DNA of 64,000 nucleotides from Neorhodopirellula pilleata (GTDB lineage: Bacteria > Planctomycetota > Planctomycetia > Pirellulales > Pirellulaceae): positions 1 through 64,000 of the forward strand of contig NZ_SJPM01000013.1 in NCBI RefSeq assembly GCF_007859915.1, read 5' to 3'. Positions 1 to 8,417 of this stretch are shown here, one piece after another. The notes below the pieces were generated by a model. The model had not been told where the DNA came from, searched no databases, and saw nothing but the letters and a program-made list of their open reading frames with translations. The position numbers and the translations under genes are program-made. Position 1 is the first letter of the stretch. Each line of letters begins with the position of its first letter.

Positions 1-90
1 CAGCTTGCCACGTTTACCGGTGGCTACCTTGGCAAAGGTTTCGCGTTCTTCGTCTGTCAGCTTGATACGATAGAGCTTGCGGTTTGACAT
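1..90 (-). CDS. IS630-like transposase, N-terminal fragment (runs off the window)
   Basis: Thirty codons read leftward from an ATG at 90 and continue past the window edge. The residues (MSNRKLYRIKLTDEERE then TFAKVATGKRGKL) resemble the start of the helix-turn-helix DNA-binding region of IS630-family transposases, including those I recall from Rhodopirellula. The catalytic DDE domain would lie outside the window. A MITE-like element starts about 75 bp upstream of the start codon. The family call rests on 30 residues, so completeness and activity cannot be judged. Confidence 0.6.
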   Translation of the reverse strand, partial: MSNRKLYRIKLTDEERETFAKVATGKRGKL

Positions 91-165
91 TCGACCGTCC
101 GTGGTCTCGGGGGAAGAGGGGCTTAAAGACCTTTTTCTACCCGAAAACCAAGCTGCGATGGAATA

Positions 166-419
166 CTAGTGCTTCGTCAAAATCAAATTTTTGGGTGAGC
201 CGAACGCGCTAGCGGGCTGTTGATTTAGTCCTCATCGAAACCCGAAGCGTGAGCGAGGGATACATACAAAGGACTTAATGGTGATGAATCCCTCGCTCAC
301 GCTTCGGGTTACGATTAAATCAACACGCCGCTAGCTCCGTCGGGCGTTGAGCAATGCCCGCGGCTAGTGCCGTCGGCTCACTTCACTAACCCTAATTTTA
401 GGGTTTGACGAAGCACTAG
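166..419. repeat. MITE-like element with nested inverted repeats (family A, most complete copy)
   Basis: The outer terminal inverted repeat is ctagtgcttcgtcaaa at 166-181 and its exact complement at 404-419, with TA dinucleotides close to both ends. Nested inside are arms around 208-260 and 289-334 that include the core acccgaagcgtgagcgag. Related partial copies lie at 17642-17769, 38290-38359, 47510-47655 and 48694-48799. No protein is encoded. TA-flanked non-coding inverted-repeat elements are typical of MITEs mobilised by IS630/Tc1-like transposases, and such a gene lies next door, but whether the two share ends is not shown. Confidence 0.7.
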
Positions 420-438
420 AATACGCTTGGTGGGAAGC

Positions 439-1923
439 TTATCGATGAACACGGGCGTGGGTCGGCAAGTGATTTTTGCCGATTCGGCCGTCTCCTTTCA
501 TCCATCCCAAAGGACGGTTGTTGTGTTCGACGATTTGCCATCCGCGAACAGCCGTCGGGATCGCCTCGCCGGATAGGTACATCCACGCCGCATGGTCATC
601 GAGTTCGGTCCGCTCGGCGTCGAGCAGGTGAGGGTGACGCAGCGCCGCCGCGTGGGACGGTTTCCATGTCGTGCCGGTGCGATGAGCGATCTCGGGACCG
701 AGAACGTACTCTTCGCTCGTCCAAGCCGGGGCATCGTGGGGGAAACCGTCGATGATCCAATCTCTCGGTTGGTACCACATCGTTGCTGACGCAAAAAGAA
801 ACGGCAACTGTTCGGTCGCATCGCTGGGTGCCGTCGCGGCGTTCTTGGATCGTTCCCACAAGTCGGATCGGCGATGCTCCGCCTCAGCCGCATCAGATTC
901 ACGCTTATTCAAACACGCGGCGAAACTTCCGGCGCATTCATCCCGGTGCGGCCACAGCCGGTAGGAGGCTTCCGACAACGGACTCGCGTGTGCGACGAGA
1001 CGCTGCACTGGAGTCGAAAGATAGTCGAGGTCATCGATCAGGAATTGAACCTGTTCCTCGTTCTCGGCGACCGCGAACGTACAGGTGCTGTAGATCAATC
1101 GACCTCCTGGTACGAGCAACCGATCGGCGGCGCGAAGGATCCGTTGTTGGCGAGCAACGTTGGTGGCGATTTGAGATTCCGAAACCGAGGTCGCGGACTG
1201 TTTGCCGCGTGCCATCATCGCCTGGCCGCTACACGGCGCGTCGACGAGGACGACGTCGAATACGCCCGGCAAGCGATCCGCGAGCGTGTCGGGATCGAGA
1301 TTCGTGATCGCGTATCGGTCGCTGCCGGTTCGGGCGAGATTATAGGCCAATGGAGCGATCCGCGATCCGATCGTTTCGTTGGCCAGCAGAAAACCTCGCC
1401 CCCGGTCGCCGACGGGCCCCGATTGGTCGATCGCTTCGAGCACACCGCTCGCTTTACCACCCGGGGCGGCGCATAGGTCCAAGACCGTCTTGCCGCTCAA
1501 TTCGTGCGTATCGGCCGAGGCGGCGGCCAGGGCGAGTAGCGATCCGGCGTCTTGCAGATAGAAATCGCCGGCCGCGTAGTCGATGGTTTTCGATGGTCGA
1601 TAACCGCCCTGATCGTTCGGCAGTTCGGTGTGCGCGTACGAGACATCTTGTTGGTACCGAACCGCCTGCGGATACCATGGTACCGGTCGCGTCTCGACGG
1701 GGAAGTCTACCGTGCGGTCGCGGCGGATACGGATCGCGTTCTCGTGCCGAATCGAGACCGCATGGGTGAGTCGCTCAACATCGTCTGGAGATATCGGCAG
1801 GTCGCCTAGTTTTTCCGATCGCAAGCTCGCACGGATCGCGTCGAGCGATACGAGCGGAGCAGCCTTGGATTGCTTTGAACGCGACCGAGCCGACGAATTG
1901 CTTTTGCTTTTGCTACGTCTCAA
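439..1923 (-). CDS. RsmB/RsmF-family rRNA (cytosine-C5) methyltransferase
   Basis: This 494-residue protein is an S-adenosylmethionine-dependent RNA m5C methyltransferase of the NOL1/NOP2/Sun family, probably acting on 16S rRNA. The SAM-binding motif VLDLCAAPGGKA is at 147-158. The two family cysteines are Cys231 in DAPCSG and Cys281 in STCTF; in this family the second is the nucleophile and the first aids product release. The N-terminus is a Ser/Lys/Arg-rich tail of about 22 residues, and a C-terminal extension of about 200 residues resembles the RsmF layout. The start is TTG, overlapping the stop of the upstream gene by 4 bases, which suggests translational coupling. RsmF is more likely than RsmB because of the C-terminal extension, but the target base cannot be read from the sequence. 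Confidence 0.85.
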   Translation of the reverse strand: MRRSKSKSNSSARSRSKQSKAAPLVSLDAIRASLRSEKLGDLPISPDDVERLTHAVSIRHENAIRIRRDRTVDFPVETRPVPWYPQAVRYQQDVSYAHTELPNDQGGYRPSKTIDYAAGDFYLQDAGSLLALAAASADTHELSGKTVLDLCAAPGGKASGVLEAIDQSGPVGDRGRGFLLANETIGSRIAPLAYNLARTGSDRYAITNLDPDTLADRLPGVFDVVLVDAPCSGQAMMARGKQSATSVSESQIATNVARQQRILRAADRLLVPGGRLIYSTCTFAVAENEEQVQFLIDDLDYLSTPVQRLVAHASPLSEASYRLWPHRDECAGSFAACLNKRESDAAEAEHRRSDLWERSKNAATAPSDATEQLPFLFASATMWYQPRDWIIDGFPHDAPAWTSEEYVLGPEIAHRTGTTWKPSHAAALRHPHLLDAERTELDDHAAWMYLSGEAIPTAVRGWQIVEHNNRPLGWMKGDGRIGKNHLPTHARVHR

Positions 1924-2213
1924 CGTTTCGTCAACGACTTCAAGAAACGGGTTTCCTTAAGCGTCATGGCGGTCGACAAAAGTCCGGCGATTAACAGCGG
2001 CGAACTCAGCGTGAACAGAATAAACAAAATTTGTGGACCGCGTCGGGTGCGGTCGGCGGTCACTTCGGTCCCGAACAGCACCGAGAGCTCTTCTTGGATT
2101 TCCGGTATCCGAGCCGCGTAGACCAATCCGCCCGAAAACACGGCGCTGACCAGTACCAACAACAACATCGCGGCGATACCGATCTGCCAAGTCGGACGCG
2201 ACGACTTAGTCAT
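1920..2213 (-). CDS. small two-helix membrane protein
   Basis: A 97-residue protein of unknown function. After a short basic start (MTKSSRPTW) there is one hydrophobic helix at about 10-32 and a second at about 64-84 (ILFILFTLSSPLLIAGLL). The linker contains acidic and basic residues, and the C-terminus is basic (SLTKR). I chose the ATG at 2213 over upstream in-frame codons because it overlaps the spoVG stop by 8 bases. The end overlaps the methyltransferase start by 4 bases. It sits in a run ispE, spoVG, this gene, methyltransferase. No known family was recognised. Confidence 0.75.
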   Translation of the reverse strand: MTKSSRPTWQIGIAAMLLLVLVSAVFSGGLVYAARIPEIQEELSVLFGTEVTADRTRRGPQILFILFTLSSPLLIAGLLSTAMTLKETRFLKSLTKR

Positions 2214-3114
2214 CAAAAATACCCGAACCGAAACCGGATCGGTCGTCCTCATCGTCGTCGCGTGAAGGCTGGGCTTCAGCATCGCTGGCGTTCACCGGAG
2301 CGACCTCATGTTCCCGCGAACGATCGTTCATGTGAGGAGCAGGGACGGCTTTGCCCAACATACCGCGTTCGACACGGACCAACCGGTCGTCCGATTCGTC
2401 CCGCGACGAGTCGTTCGCTTGATCCGCCGAATCGGCGACGGCGTCGCCTGTCGCAGTCGAAGGCTCGACTGCTTCGGGAACCGGATCAAACAATCCGGCT
2501 CCGAAATCTTGGTTCCACGTCATGGCGGGCTCATCAGGTTGCGAGGTGGTGCATGGCTTGACAGCGGCGAGTTGTTTCGCCGGATGCGGCCCGTTGAGCG
2601 TAACCGATTGCGCGGTTGCATGTGATGGGGCTGAAACGGTGGGACCCTTCTCGGCGGGCACGTTGGCTGACGCATCGTCGTAATCAGCGGCATCGTAATC
2701 GCCCGCATCGAAATCATCGTCGTAACGACTTCGGTAACCCGGTTGGGCGGCACGATTCAATTCGGCCTGGAATTCCGTGATGACAGCGTTCTGGATCATC
2801 TCGCGACATTCACTGTTGATCGGATGCGCGACGTCGGCGTAAAGCTTTTGTGGCGAATCCCCGAAACTATTGTTTTGTTTGTTGCCGCACTGGTTGCAGT
2901 ATCCGGCACGCAAGTGGTTCTTGCCCCCGCATCGCGGGCAATGCCCGGTCAGCTTGCGCGAGGGCATGGCAACGAAGGGACCGTTGGTCCCATCGATTAT
3001 TTTCAAGTCGCGAACAACGAAGCTCTGATCGATCGTGATTGAACAAAACGCTCGCAAACGATCTTCCGACCCTTCCATCAATTTGATGCGGATTTCGGTT
3101 ATTTCCACCACCAT
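2206..3114 (-). CDS. spoVG: SpoVG-family protein with an inserted zinc ribbon and acidic tail
   Basis: The N-terminus (VEITEIRIKL, then VVRDLKIIDG and FVAMPSRK up to residue 54) and the segment ADVAHPINSECRE at 93-105 match SpoVG, a small nucleic-acid-binding regulator. SpoVG is normally about 85-100 residues; here residues 58-81 insert a four-cysteine zinc ribbon (Cys59, Cys62, Cys73, Cys76) between the MPSRK and AHPIN parts. Residues from about 131 to 302 form an Asp-rich, low-complexity, probably disordered tail. The gene starts 3 bases after the ispE stop. An ispE-spoVG neighbourhood is also known in Firmicutes, which supports both calls. The ribbon may add RNA, DNA or protein binding, which is inference. 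Confidence 0.88.
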   Translation of the reverse strand: MVVEITEIRIKLMEGSEDRLRAFCSITIDQSFVVRDLKIIDGTNGPFVAMPSRKLTGHCPRCGGKNHLRAGYCNQCGNKQNNSFGDSPQKLYADVAHPINSECREMIQNAVITEFQAELNRAAQPGYRSRYDDDFDAGDYDAADYDDASANVPAEKGPTVSAPSHATAQSVTLNGPHPAKQLAAVKPCTTSQPDEPAMTWNQDFGAGLFDPVPEAVEPSTATGDAVADSADQANDSSRDESDDRLVRVERGMLGKAVPAPHMNDRSREHEVAPVNASDAEAQPSRDDDEDDRSGFGSGIFDD

Positions 3115-3117
3115 CCC

Positions 3118-4173
3118 CTATGCGATAAGAATCTCCGATGCGGCCATGCATGTGGACACCGCTCGAATCAATGCTCCGCCCGATCGGACGGAACTTCCCT
3201 CGGCAATCATTGCCTCCGGACCGCTTTGCTCCGACAAGCGGTTTGTTCTTTGGTCACGAGTTCTTACAAGATCAGCGGCGAGCGTTCGGCCCGAGTCATT
3301 CGGATCGGCCAGCCAAACGAAACTCGCCGAACCGCTTCCGGTCATCAAACAAGGATTCGAACTTGTGTCCGCTAACCAGTGTAGCGCCTCCCCTACCTGG
3401 GGTGAAAGCCCGCAGGCGGTTGATTGTAGCGCATTGTACAGAATCTTTTCACTGATGGTGCTAGGTTCGTTACAGAACGCATCAATCACCACATCGCCCG
3501 TCCGAACCGGATCGGAAACGTGGCAATTTCGATAAACTTCAGCAGTCGACAGCGCCACGCCCGGATAGACGACGACAAATTCGTGGGATCGAGGAAGATC
3601 GAAGAATTGCAATTTCTCCCCCCGCCCCCGGGCTCGGGCAAGTCCGGAAGTCGGGTTCAAGAAAAACGGAACGTCCGAACCGAGTTGTTCGGCCATGGAC
3701 TTCAGATCCGCGTCGTGAAGCGTGCGGACGCGATCCGACGCTGGCGATCGGGCCAGATCCTCGATAGCCGCAGCGGCGAGTCGCAAGGTAGCCGCCGCAT
3801 CGCTACTGGCCCCGCCCATCCCGGCACCGGCGGGGATGCGTTTGCCCAAACCAACTTCCCATCCGCCCCGATATCCGCTCGCTTGGTTGACCAAGTCGAG
3901 AGCACGATGGACCAAATTACTCGGATCGGCAGGAACGTCTAAGACCGATGCGTCGGAGGCGACTCCGAGTTCGTCCGCGATCGCCGACCGGCTTGGCAGC
4001 CAATCGACGCTCAAAGAAATCTCGGGCGGTTCGATGGGTCGCACCGATAGCTCATCGCGTAGATCGATCGCCACCATGACGGTATCCAATTCATGAAATC
4101 CATCATCTCGTTTCCCGAGGATTTCAAGAAACAGGTTCAACTTGCCCGGCGGCGAGGTGCGGTAGGTCGGCAT
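3118..4173 (-). CDS. ispE: 4-diphosphocytidyl-2-C-methyl-D-erythritol kinase
   Basis: A GHMP-family kinase of the MEP isoprenoid pathway that phosphorylates CDP-methylerythritol with ATP. The N-terminus SPPGKLNLFLEILGKRDDG is the IspE substrate and Lys motif. The glycine-rich ATP loop is PAGAGMGGASSDAAA near residues 113-127, and the C-terminal GHMP motif is MTGSGSASF. Length is 351 residues against about 280-300 for most IspE; the extra residues are in internal linkers and at the C-terminus. It is the first gene of the run leading into spoVG. Confidence 0.92.
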   Translation of the reverse strand: MPTYRTSPPGKLNLFLEILGKRDDGFHELDTVMVAIDLRDELSVRPIEPPEISLSVDWLPSRSAIADELGVASDASVLDVPADPSNLVHRALDLVNQASGYRGGWEVGLGKRIPAGAGMGGASSDAAATLRLAAAAIEDLARSPASDRVRTLHDADLKSMAEQLGSDVPFFLNPTSGLARARGRGEKLQFFDLPRSHEFVVVYPGVALSTAEVYRNCHVSDPVRTGDVVIDAFCNEPSTISEKILYNALQSTACGLSPQVGEALHWLADTSSNPCLMTGSGSASFVWLADPNDSGRTLAADLVRTRDQRTNRLSEQSGPEAMIAEGSSVRSGGALIRAVSTCMAASEILIA

Positions 4174-4199
4174 GGCCGCCCATTGTAACGCGGGTTGAG

Positions 4200-4466
4200 T
4201 TAGAGGGGAGTGGCGAGTGGCGAGAAGCGAGAAGTTATTGGTTATTGGTTATTGGTTGTTGGTGGGGCAAACCATGATCGGACCGATCTGTCCGATCGGA
4301 CTCATCCGACCGATCTCGCCACTCGCCACTCGCCACTCACCACTCGCCACTCACCACTCGCCACTCACCACTCGCTTCTCGCTTCTCGCTTCTCGCTTCT
4401 CGCTTCTCGCTTCTCGCTTCTCGCTTCTCGCTTCTCGCTTCTCGCTTCTCGCTTCTCGCTTCTCAT
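4200..4466. repeat. degenerate heptamer tandem-repeat tract
   Basis: Between about 4318 and 4466 the DNA is built almost wholly from 7-bp units: first variants of cactcgc/cactcac, then about twelve near-perfect copies of gcttctc. The left part (4205-4260) holds the complementary units gcgagtg and gcgagaa plus a gttattg array, so the tract can fold on itself. The right end runs into the following minus-strand gene and supplies its stop codon. The heptamer period would frame-shift a reading frame on copy-number change. Confidence 0.9.
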
Positions 4467-5053
4467 TCCGGCGGGGCGTCTTCTCGTAGTCGTTCGAGGT
4501 GTTTGAGGCGACCGTGCAAGACCGAGCCTTCTTCAAACAATAATGGCTTGGGATCGTCGGAGTTCTCGAGATTCGCTTCGATCGTCGTTTGTAACTGCTC
4601 AGCCTCAGCGATTTGGGCTTCGATCTCATCGACTTGATCTTGCCACATTCGACGAGCATCGCCCGAATCGGGTAGGTCACGGGTTTCGTAAACCCATTGT
4701 CGGTCACGGCGTTCGCTCAGTAGCCGTTCGTCGAACGCGCGGGCTTGGTCGCGTAGGGCCTCGGCGGCATCCGCTTGGGCTTTCAACGTCGATTCGATCG
4801 GATGCGATGTCGGACGCACGTCTGCCTCAAGGATGATCTGCTGACGATCGTTGAGTTGAGAAACGGCGAAGCGAAGCATCAAGCCTGTTCCGACCATACA
4901 CAAGGCGATGAACGTAAGCACGATCATGATCCGCGAGATACGCTGCTGGATCGCCGGCCTGTGGCCGATGGCGGCGCGATCCAGCGACGTGCCGCCGTCC
5001 CCTTTCGGGAAGGCGGTGCTCGCGTTGCGGTTCGATTCGGGATAACGACTCAT
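4463..5053 (-). CDS. single-pass membrane protein with coiled-coil tail, unknown function
   Basis: A 196-residue protein with a cytoplasmic N-terminus of about 40 residues, one transmembrane helix (IMIVLTFIALCMVGTGLML, about 43-62), and a long helical charged region with heptad-like patterning (EALRDQARAFDERLL and QVDEIEAQIAEAEQLQ). No family was recognised. The stop TGA lies in the last unit of the heptamer repeat, so the C-terminus (LREDAPPE) ends where the satellite begins. The next gene in the same direction begins 68 bases upstream of its start and is of the Tad type, but no functional link is evident. Confidence 0.7.
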   Translation of the reverse strand: MSRYPESNRNASTAFPKGDGGTSLDRAAIGHRPAIQQRISRIMIVLTFIALCMVGTGLMLRFAVSQLNDRQQIILEADVRPTSHPIESTLKAQADAAEALRDQARAFDERLLSERRDRQWVYETRDLPDSGDARRMWQDQVDEIEAQIAEAEQLQTTIEANLENSDDPKPLLFEEGSVLHGRLKHLERLREDAPPE

Positions 5054-5121
5054 GCTATAGATTAGCTCACAAATCGCATGATCAGCCGGACGCTCTTGAG
5101 TGATTGTCGAGTTATTGTTGA

Positions 5122-6381
5122 CTACTTCGTCAGAATCGTCGGCAAGTTATTGGCGATTTCTTCAAACGCACTCACCAGTTGCTGACCCGAATCGGCGTGG
5201 TAGTGCTTTCCTTGACCGATCGTAGCGACGGTTCGCATGGCGTCTTGATTAGCACCGGATCCGAACGTCACCGTTTGGATGTTCATGTTGTAAGTGGACA
5301 TCAATTGGGATGCGACGGTATTGGGACTCACTCCCGAGTTGTGGATGCCGTCGGTCATGACAACCATGGTCTTGGACGCGAAAGGCCGGGCGTTCTGGTG
5401 ATCGAATACTCGCTTGCCTTGGTTCATGCCGTTGCCGATCCCCGTGTTTCCTCCGGTTTGCAACGTATTAATCTCGTTGCGAATCGATTGGAAGTCGTGG
5501 GTCAACCAGTGATCGAGAGTCCCGCTACTAGAATAGCTCGCGACGGAAACTTGTTCGTTTTGCGGGGTTTGATCGAGGACGTTCAAGAACGCATCGACGG
5601 CCGCGACGAGGTCTTCCCACGGAGTCGGGGGAAGGGCGCCGAGCCCCAAGTGATCTTGCCACAAGTGAGCGAAGTATGAGTCTTGGTTGCTTCCGTTTGA
5701 GTAATACAGATTGCCGCGGTACCGATAAAGTTCACCTGACGCGACTCCTGAATCGAGGGCCGCAGTGCTCCACGGGCTGAATCCGGTGGGCCAATCGTAT
5801 GTTCGCCATTCCATCGACCCACTACGGTCGAGCACCAATGAGATGTCTCGGTCAACCTGCATCGCGATGCTGGAGAACTCCGGTGAGAAGTCGCTCTTGG
5901 CGAACATGGTCGGGAACACGAAGCGAACCGGACCATTTGGCGAATCGGCACTTCTTTTAGCATTGATCCGGATCGAACTGACCGACAGCGCGTTGCCGTC
6001 GACTTCGCTGGTAGGAATTTTGGTGAATTCGAATCGGCTTGAGGCATTCGCTTGCGACGATGATCCAAACTCGATGTCCGGAGAGTTGTTGCCGATGGCC
6101 AACTGAACCGGATCGCCGTTGACGTTATTGAGCGCTGCGGTGGATTGAGCGGCCGCCATCGCGTCGGCGACGGTTTGCTCTTCACTGAAGGTTCGCCCTG
6201 CGGAACGAGCGGCGGCATCCGATGCGATCATCAACTCGGTTCGCACCATTTGCATGTGAGCGGAGTTGATCGCAAAGGCGGTCAAGATTGCCAACATCGG
6301 CAAAACGACGGCCAACAAGACGGAAACGCCGCCGAGACGACGAGGGGCGATCGATGATACGATTCGAGGGGAGGTGTTCAT
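5122..6381 (-). CDS. TadG-like von Willebrand factor A protein
   Basis: A 419-residue protein with an N-terminal hydrophobic helix (about 19-40) preceded by a basic segment, as in TadE/TadG proteins, and then an extracytoplasmic region. The VWA domain starts near 178 with an intact metal-ion-dependent adhesion motif, Asp185-x-Ser187-x-Ser189 (DRSGS), and continues with TGGNTGIGNG and MVVMTDGIHN. It would be secreted or anchored by the Tad/Flp secretion route or used as a surface adhesin. Two TadE-like genes lie just upstream in the same direction. No TadA ATPase, TadB/C or CpaB-like gene is in the window, so the core machine must be elsewhere. Confidence 0.85.
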   Translation of the reverse strand: MNTSPRIVSSIAPRRLGGVSVLLAVVLPMLAILTAFAINSAHMQMVRTELMIASDAAARSAGRTFSEEQTVADAMAAAQSTAALNNVNGDPVQLAIGNNSPDIEFGSSSQANASSRFEFTKIPTSEVDGNALSVSSIRINAKRSADSPNGPVRFVFPTMFAKSDFSPEFSSIAMQVDRDISLVLDRSGSMEWRTYDWPTGFSPWSTAALDSGVASGELYRYRGNLYYSNGSNQDSYFAHLWQDHLGLGALPPTPWEDLVAAVDAFLNVLDQTPQNEQVSVASYSSSGTLDHWLTHDFQSIRNEINTLQTGGNTGIGNGMNQGKRVFDHQNARPFASKTMVVMTDGIHNSGVSPNTVASQLMSTYNMNIQTVTFGSGANQDAMRTVATIGQGKHYHADSGQQLVSAFEEIANNLPTILTK

Positions 6382-6474
6382 GACAAGGTTCTCGTGAAAG
6401 AGAGAGTTCGAGTGAGTTCTTGAAAAGCCCCCCCGGGCCGTCTTGATTGGTAATTGGATTGATTCAGTAGGGTC

Positions 6475-6930
6475 TCATTGCTGATAGAAACCGCTGTAAC
6501 GCTCGGTCCTCATCTTCGCGGTCGTATCCAGTTCGATTCCCCCGAGAAACATCGGGGTAAACAACGCGATCTCGTCCAACTGCACCGCGACTCGGACGGA
6601 GACTTCTTCCGTGTCGTCGCTCAGCGGCGAACACTGGACCGTGAAGCCCTGATTGAAGATCGCGCCCATGATCCGATTGCCTTCGGCTTCCGCCTCCGCC
6701 GGTGTCGCACCGGGAACGATAGCGACTCGAGCGGCATAATACGCAGCGTCCTGCATCAGGTTGCGAGCCATGTTCATTCTCGCAAACTCCATGCACGTGA
6801 AGATCGTGATGATCAACACGTTCGAGACGATCGCGAACTCGACCAAGGTCGCCCCTTTTCGTGTTGGACGACGTCGCGCCGCGCGATCTTGCGTAAATGT
6901 TGGTTTGATTCGGGAACGAGTGCGTTTCAT
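6475..6930 (-). CDS. TadE-like pseudopilin
   Basis: A 151-residue protein with a basic leader (KRTRSRIKPTFTQDRAARR) followed by the TadE signature KGATLVEFAIVSNVLIITIF at about 26-45, where a Glu follows shortly after the hydrophobic start as in prepilin-like proteins. The remainder is a small extracytoplasmic domain. In Tad systems TadE is processed by the TadV prepilin peptidase and acts as a minor pilin. It starts 6 bases after the end of another TadE-like gene, so the two are probably co-transcribed and translated in series. Confidence 0.85.
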   Translation of the reverse strand: MKRTRSRIKPTFTQDRAARRRPTRKGATLVEFAIVSNVLIITIFTCMEFARMNMARNLMQDAAYYAARVAIVPGATPAEAEAEGNRIMGAIFNQGFTVQCSPLSDDTEEVSVRVAVQLDEIALFTPMFLGGIELDTTAKMRTERYSGFYQQ

Positions 6931-6936
6931 GGCGAT

Positions 6937-7422
6937 TTAGTTCTGATTCGCGAATTCTTTTCGCATGGTGACCCGGGACGTTAACGTGAGATCACCGTAC
7001 AACCTTGCCGGTGAAAGCAAATTGCCGGCGGCCGGAACCGTCACCACCAAGGTGACATGCTCGAGCGTCTCGGCATTGTTAAACGTCGTTCCATCGAACG
7101 TCACCACATTGCCGTTGTAGGACACGCCACGCTCGTCGAGGACTTCGCGAACTCGCGCCGTAGCGGCGGCGTTGGTGCCGCCGCGGTTGATCCCCAATCG
7201 TGCCCCTTCGTAAGCCGCGATCGCGACGGTTTCTTTCAAAAAGAACATCGAACACAAGTCGATTGACGCGAGCGTCAACGTCATCAAAACGGGCAAACAA
7301 ATGGCCACTTCGGCGGTCGCCGTTGCGCGACGTTGACACCTTGAGGGACGGACCGAACGTCTCGAGCCGGTTTGTCCGGTCGCGGCATCGCTTCGTCGGG
7401 TGGATCGTTTGACTGAAAACAT
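6937..7422 (-). CDS. TadE-like pseudopilin, second copy
   Basis: A protein of 161 residues from the ATG at 7422; a TTG at 7443 would add 7 residues. A long Arg/Ser-rich leader precedes RATATAEVAICLPVLMTLTL, which matches TadE with Glu near the start of the helix. The domain after the helix (YEGARLGINRGGTNAAATAR) is also typical of TadE. It is the first gene of the three-gene pseudopilin and VWA set. A terminator-like hairpin lies about 125 bases upstream. Confidence 0.82.
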   Translation of the reverse strand: MFSVKRSTRRSDAATGQTGSRRSVRPSRCQRRATATAEVAICLPVLMTLTLASIDLCSMFFLKETVAIAAYEGARLGINRGGTNAAATARVREVLDERGVSYNGNVVTFDGTTFNNAETLEHVTLVVTVPAAGNLLSPARLYGDLTLTSRVTMRKEFANQN

Positions 7423-7544
7423 AGCTAGGTCTTTGAATGGCAAAGGCGGTTGATCCGCCTAGGTTTGCGAGAGCCGTTTGATTGGTAAATTGCCCTCTAA
7501 GAGCAAACCTAGCTTTGATTTCTTCAGCAGGCCGGAAGAATCTC

Positions 7545-7568
7545 AAAAAAACATGGCGTGACGCCATG
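7545..7568 (-). terminator. intrinsic terminator-like hairpin reading leftward, in the leader of the Tad set
   Basis: On the minus strand catggcg, loop tca, cgccatg is followed directly by seven T residues. That is the form of a Rho-independent terminator. It lies between the divergent rsmD and TadE-like starts, upstream of the TadE-like gene in its own direction. It would either stop antisense transcription coming out of rsmD or attenuate the Tad transcript if the promoter lies to its right. Planctomycete terminators are poorly studied, so the function is inferred. Confidence 0.45.
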
Positions 7569-7657
7569 GTCAAATCGGGGAACGAACCCTCGGGACCGAT
7601 TGTCGACAAAAACTCGCCGGATTGCCCGCTGAAGCGCGAGCTTGTTAGACTCGGGAG

Positions 7658-8326
7658 ATGAAATCAAAATCAAAGGGAAAATCGCAGTCGAACGAACGAT
7701 CCGACCCGCCCTCCAAGCCGACCAAACCAACGAAACTTCGCATCATCGGCGGAACCATGCGGGCTCGCACGGTGACGTATCACGGCGCCGAATTCACCCG
7801 GCCGATGCGTGACAGTGTCCGGGAAAATCTATTCAATATCCTAGGCCGGGCGTGCCAAGGTGCGATCGCGTTCGACTTGTTCGCCGGAACCGGTGTCCTC
7901 GGTTTCGAAGCGATCTCCCGGGGTGCGACTCATGTTTCCGCCGTCGAGCCGGTGCGACAAGCCGTCATCCAGATCAAGAAGTCGATCGACCATCTCGGGG
8001 TGGCTGCGAAATTCACCCTGATTCAGGCCGATGCGTTCTATGTCGCGGATGATCTGTTGCGCCCTCGCATCAACGACGACACGCCGTGGATCGTCTTCCT
8101 CAGCCCTCCCTACGCTTTTTGGCAAGAACAGGAAACTTACGACAAACTCTGCCGGATCATCCGGCAAGTCCAGTCCAACGCCCCCCCGGGCAGTGTCTTG
8201 TGCGCCGAGACGGACACGCGATTCGATATCGAGCTTTTGCCTCCGGGGCAGTGGGATGTGCGCACCTACGGAATCACGCGACTGGCCTTCATCGAACCGG
8301 CCAACGTTTGTGGAATGAATCTGTAG
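7658..8326 (+). CDS. rsmD: 16S rRNA (guanine966-N2)-methyltransferase
   Basis: RsmD methylates the exocyclic amine of G966 in 16S rRNA using SAM. Diagnostic segments are LRIIGGTMRAR near residue 28, TRPMRDSVRENLFNIL, the SAM-binding loop AFDLFAGTGVLGFEAISRGA, and the catalytic motif SPPY in FLSPPYAFW. Family members usually have DPPY or NPPY, so the Ser is a variant. Length is 222 residues against about 190-200, with the extra in a Lys/Ser-rich N-terminal tail. It is divergent from the Tad set. Confidence 0.9.
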   Translation: MKSKSKGKSQSNERSDPPSKPTKPTKLRIIGGTMRARTVTYHGAEFTRPMRDSVRENLFNILGRACQGAIAFDLFAGTGVLGFEAISRGATHVSAVEPVRQAVIQIKKSIDHLGVAAKFTLIQADAFYVADDLLRPRINDDTPWIVFLSPPYAFWQEQETYDKLCRIIRQVQSNAPPGSVLCAETDTRFDIELLPPGQWDVRTYGITRLAFIEPANVCGMNL

Positions 8327-8417
8327 GGGATGGTTCGCCGATAACACCGGCTATTGGTAGCTCATCGATCGATTTCTACTTTTCGACTGACGGAGGTTTT
8401 TGGGACGTTTAAGTTTA

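Noticed and set aside
4318..4466. Possible CRISPR array
   Set aside because: Units are 7 bp with no unique spacers and no cas genes are near.
4210..4506. Frames through the heptamer satellite (plus and minus)
   Set aside because: The products are simple repeats such as LLASRFS or EKREARS that only reflect the 7-bp unit.
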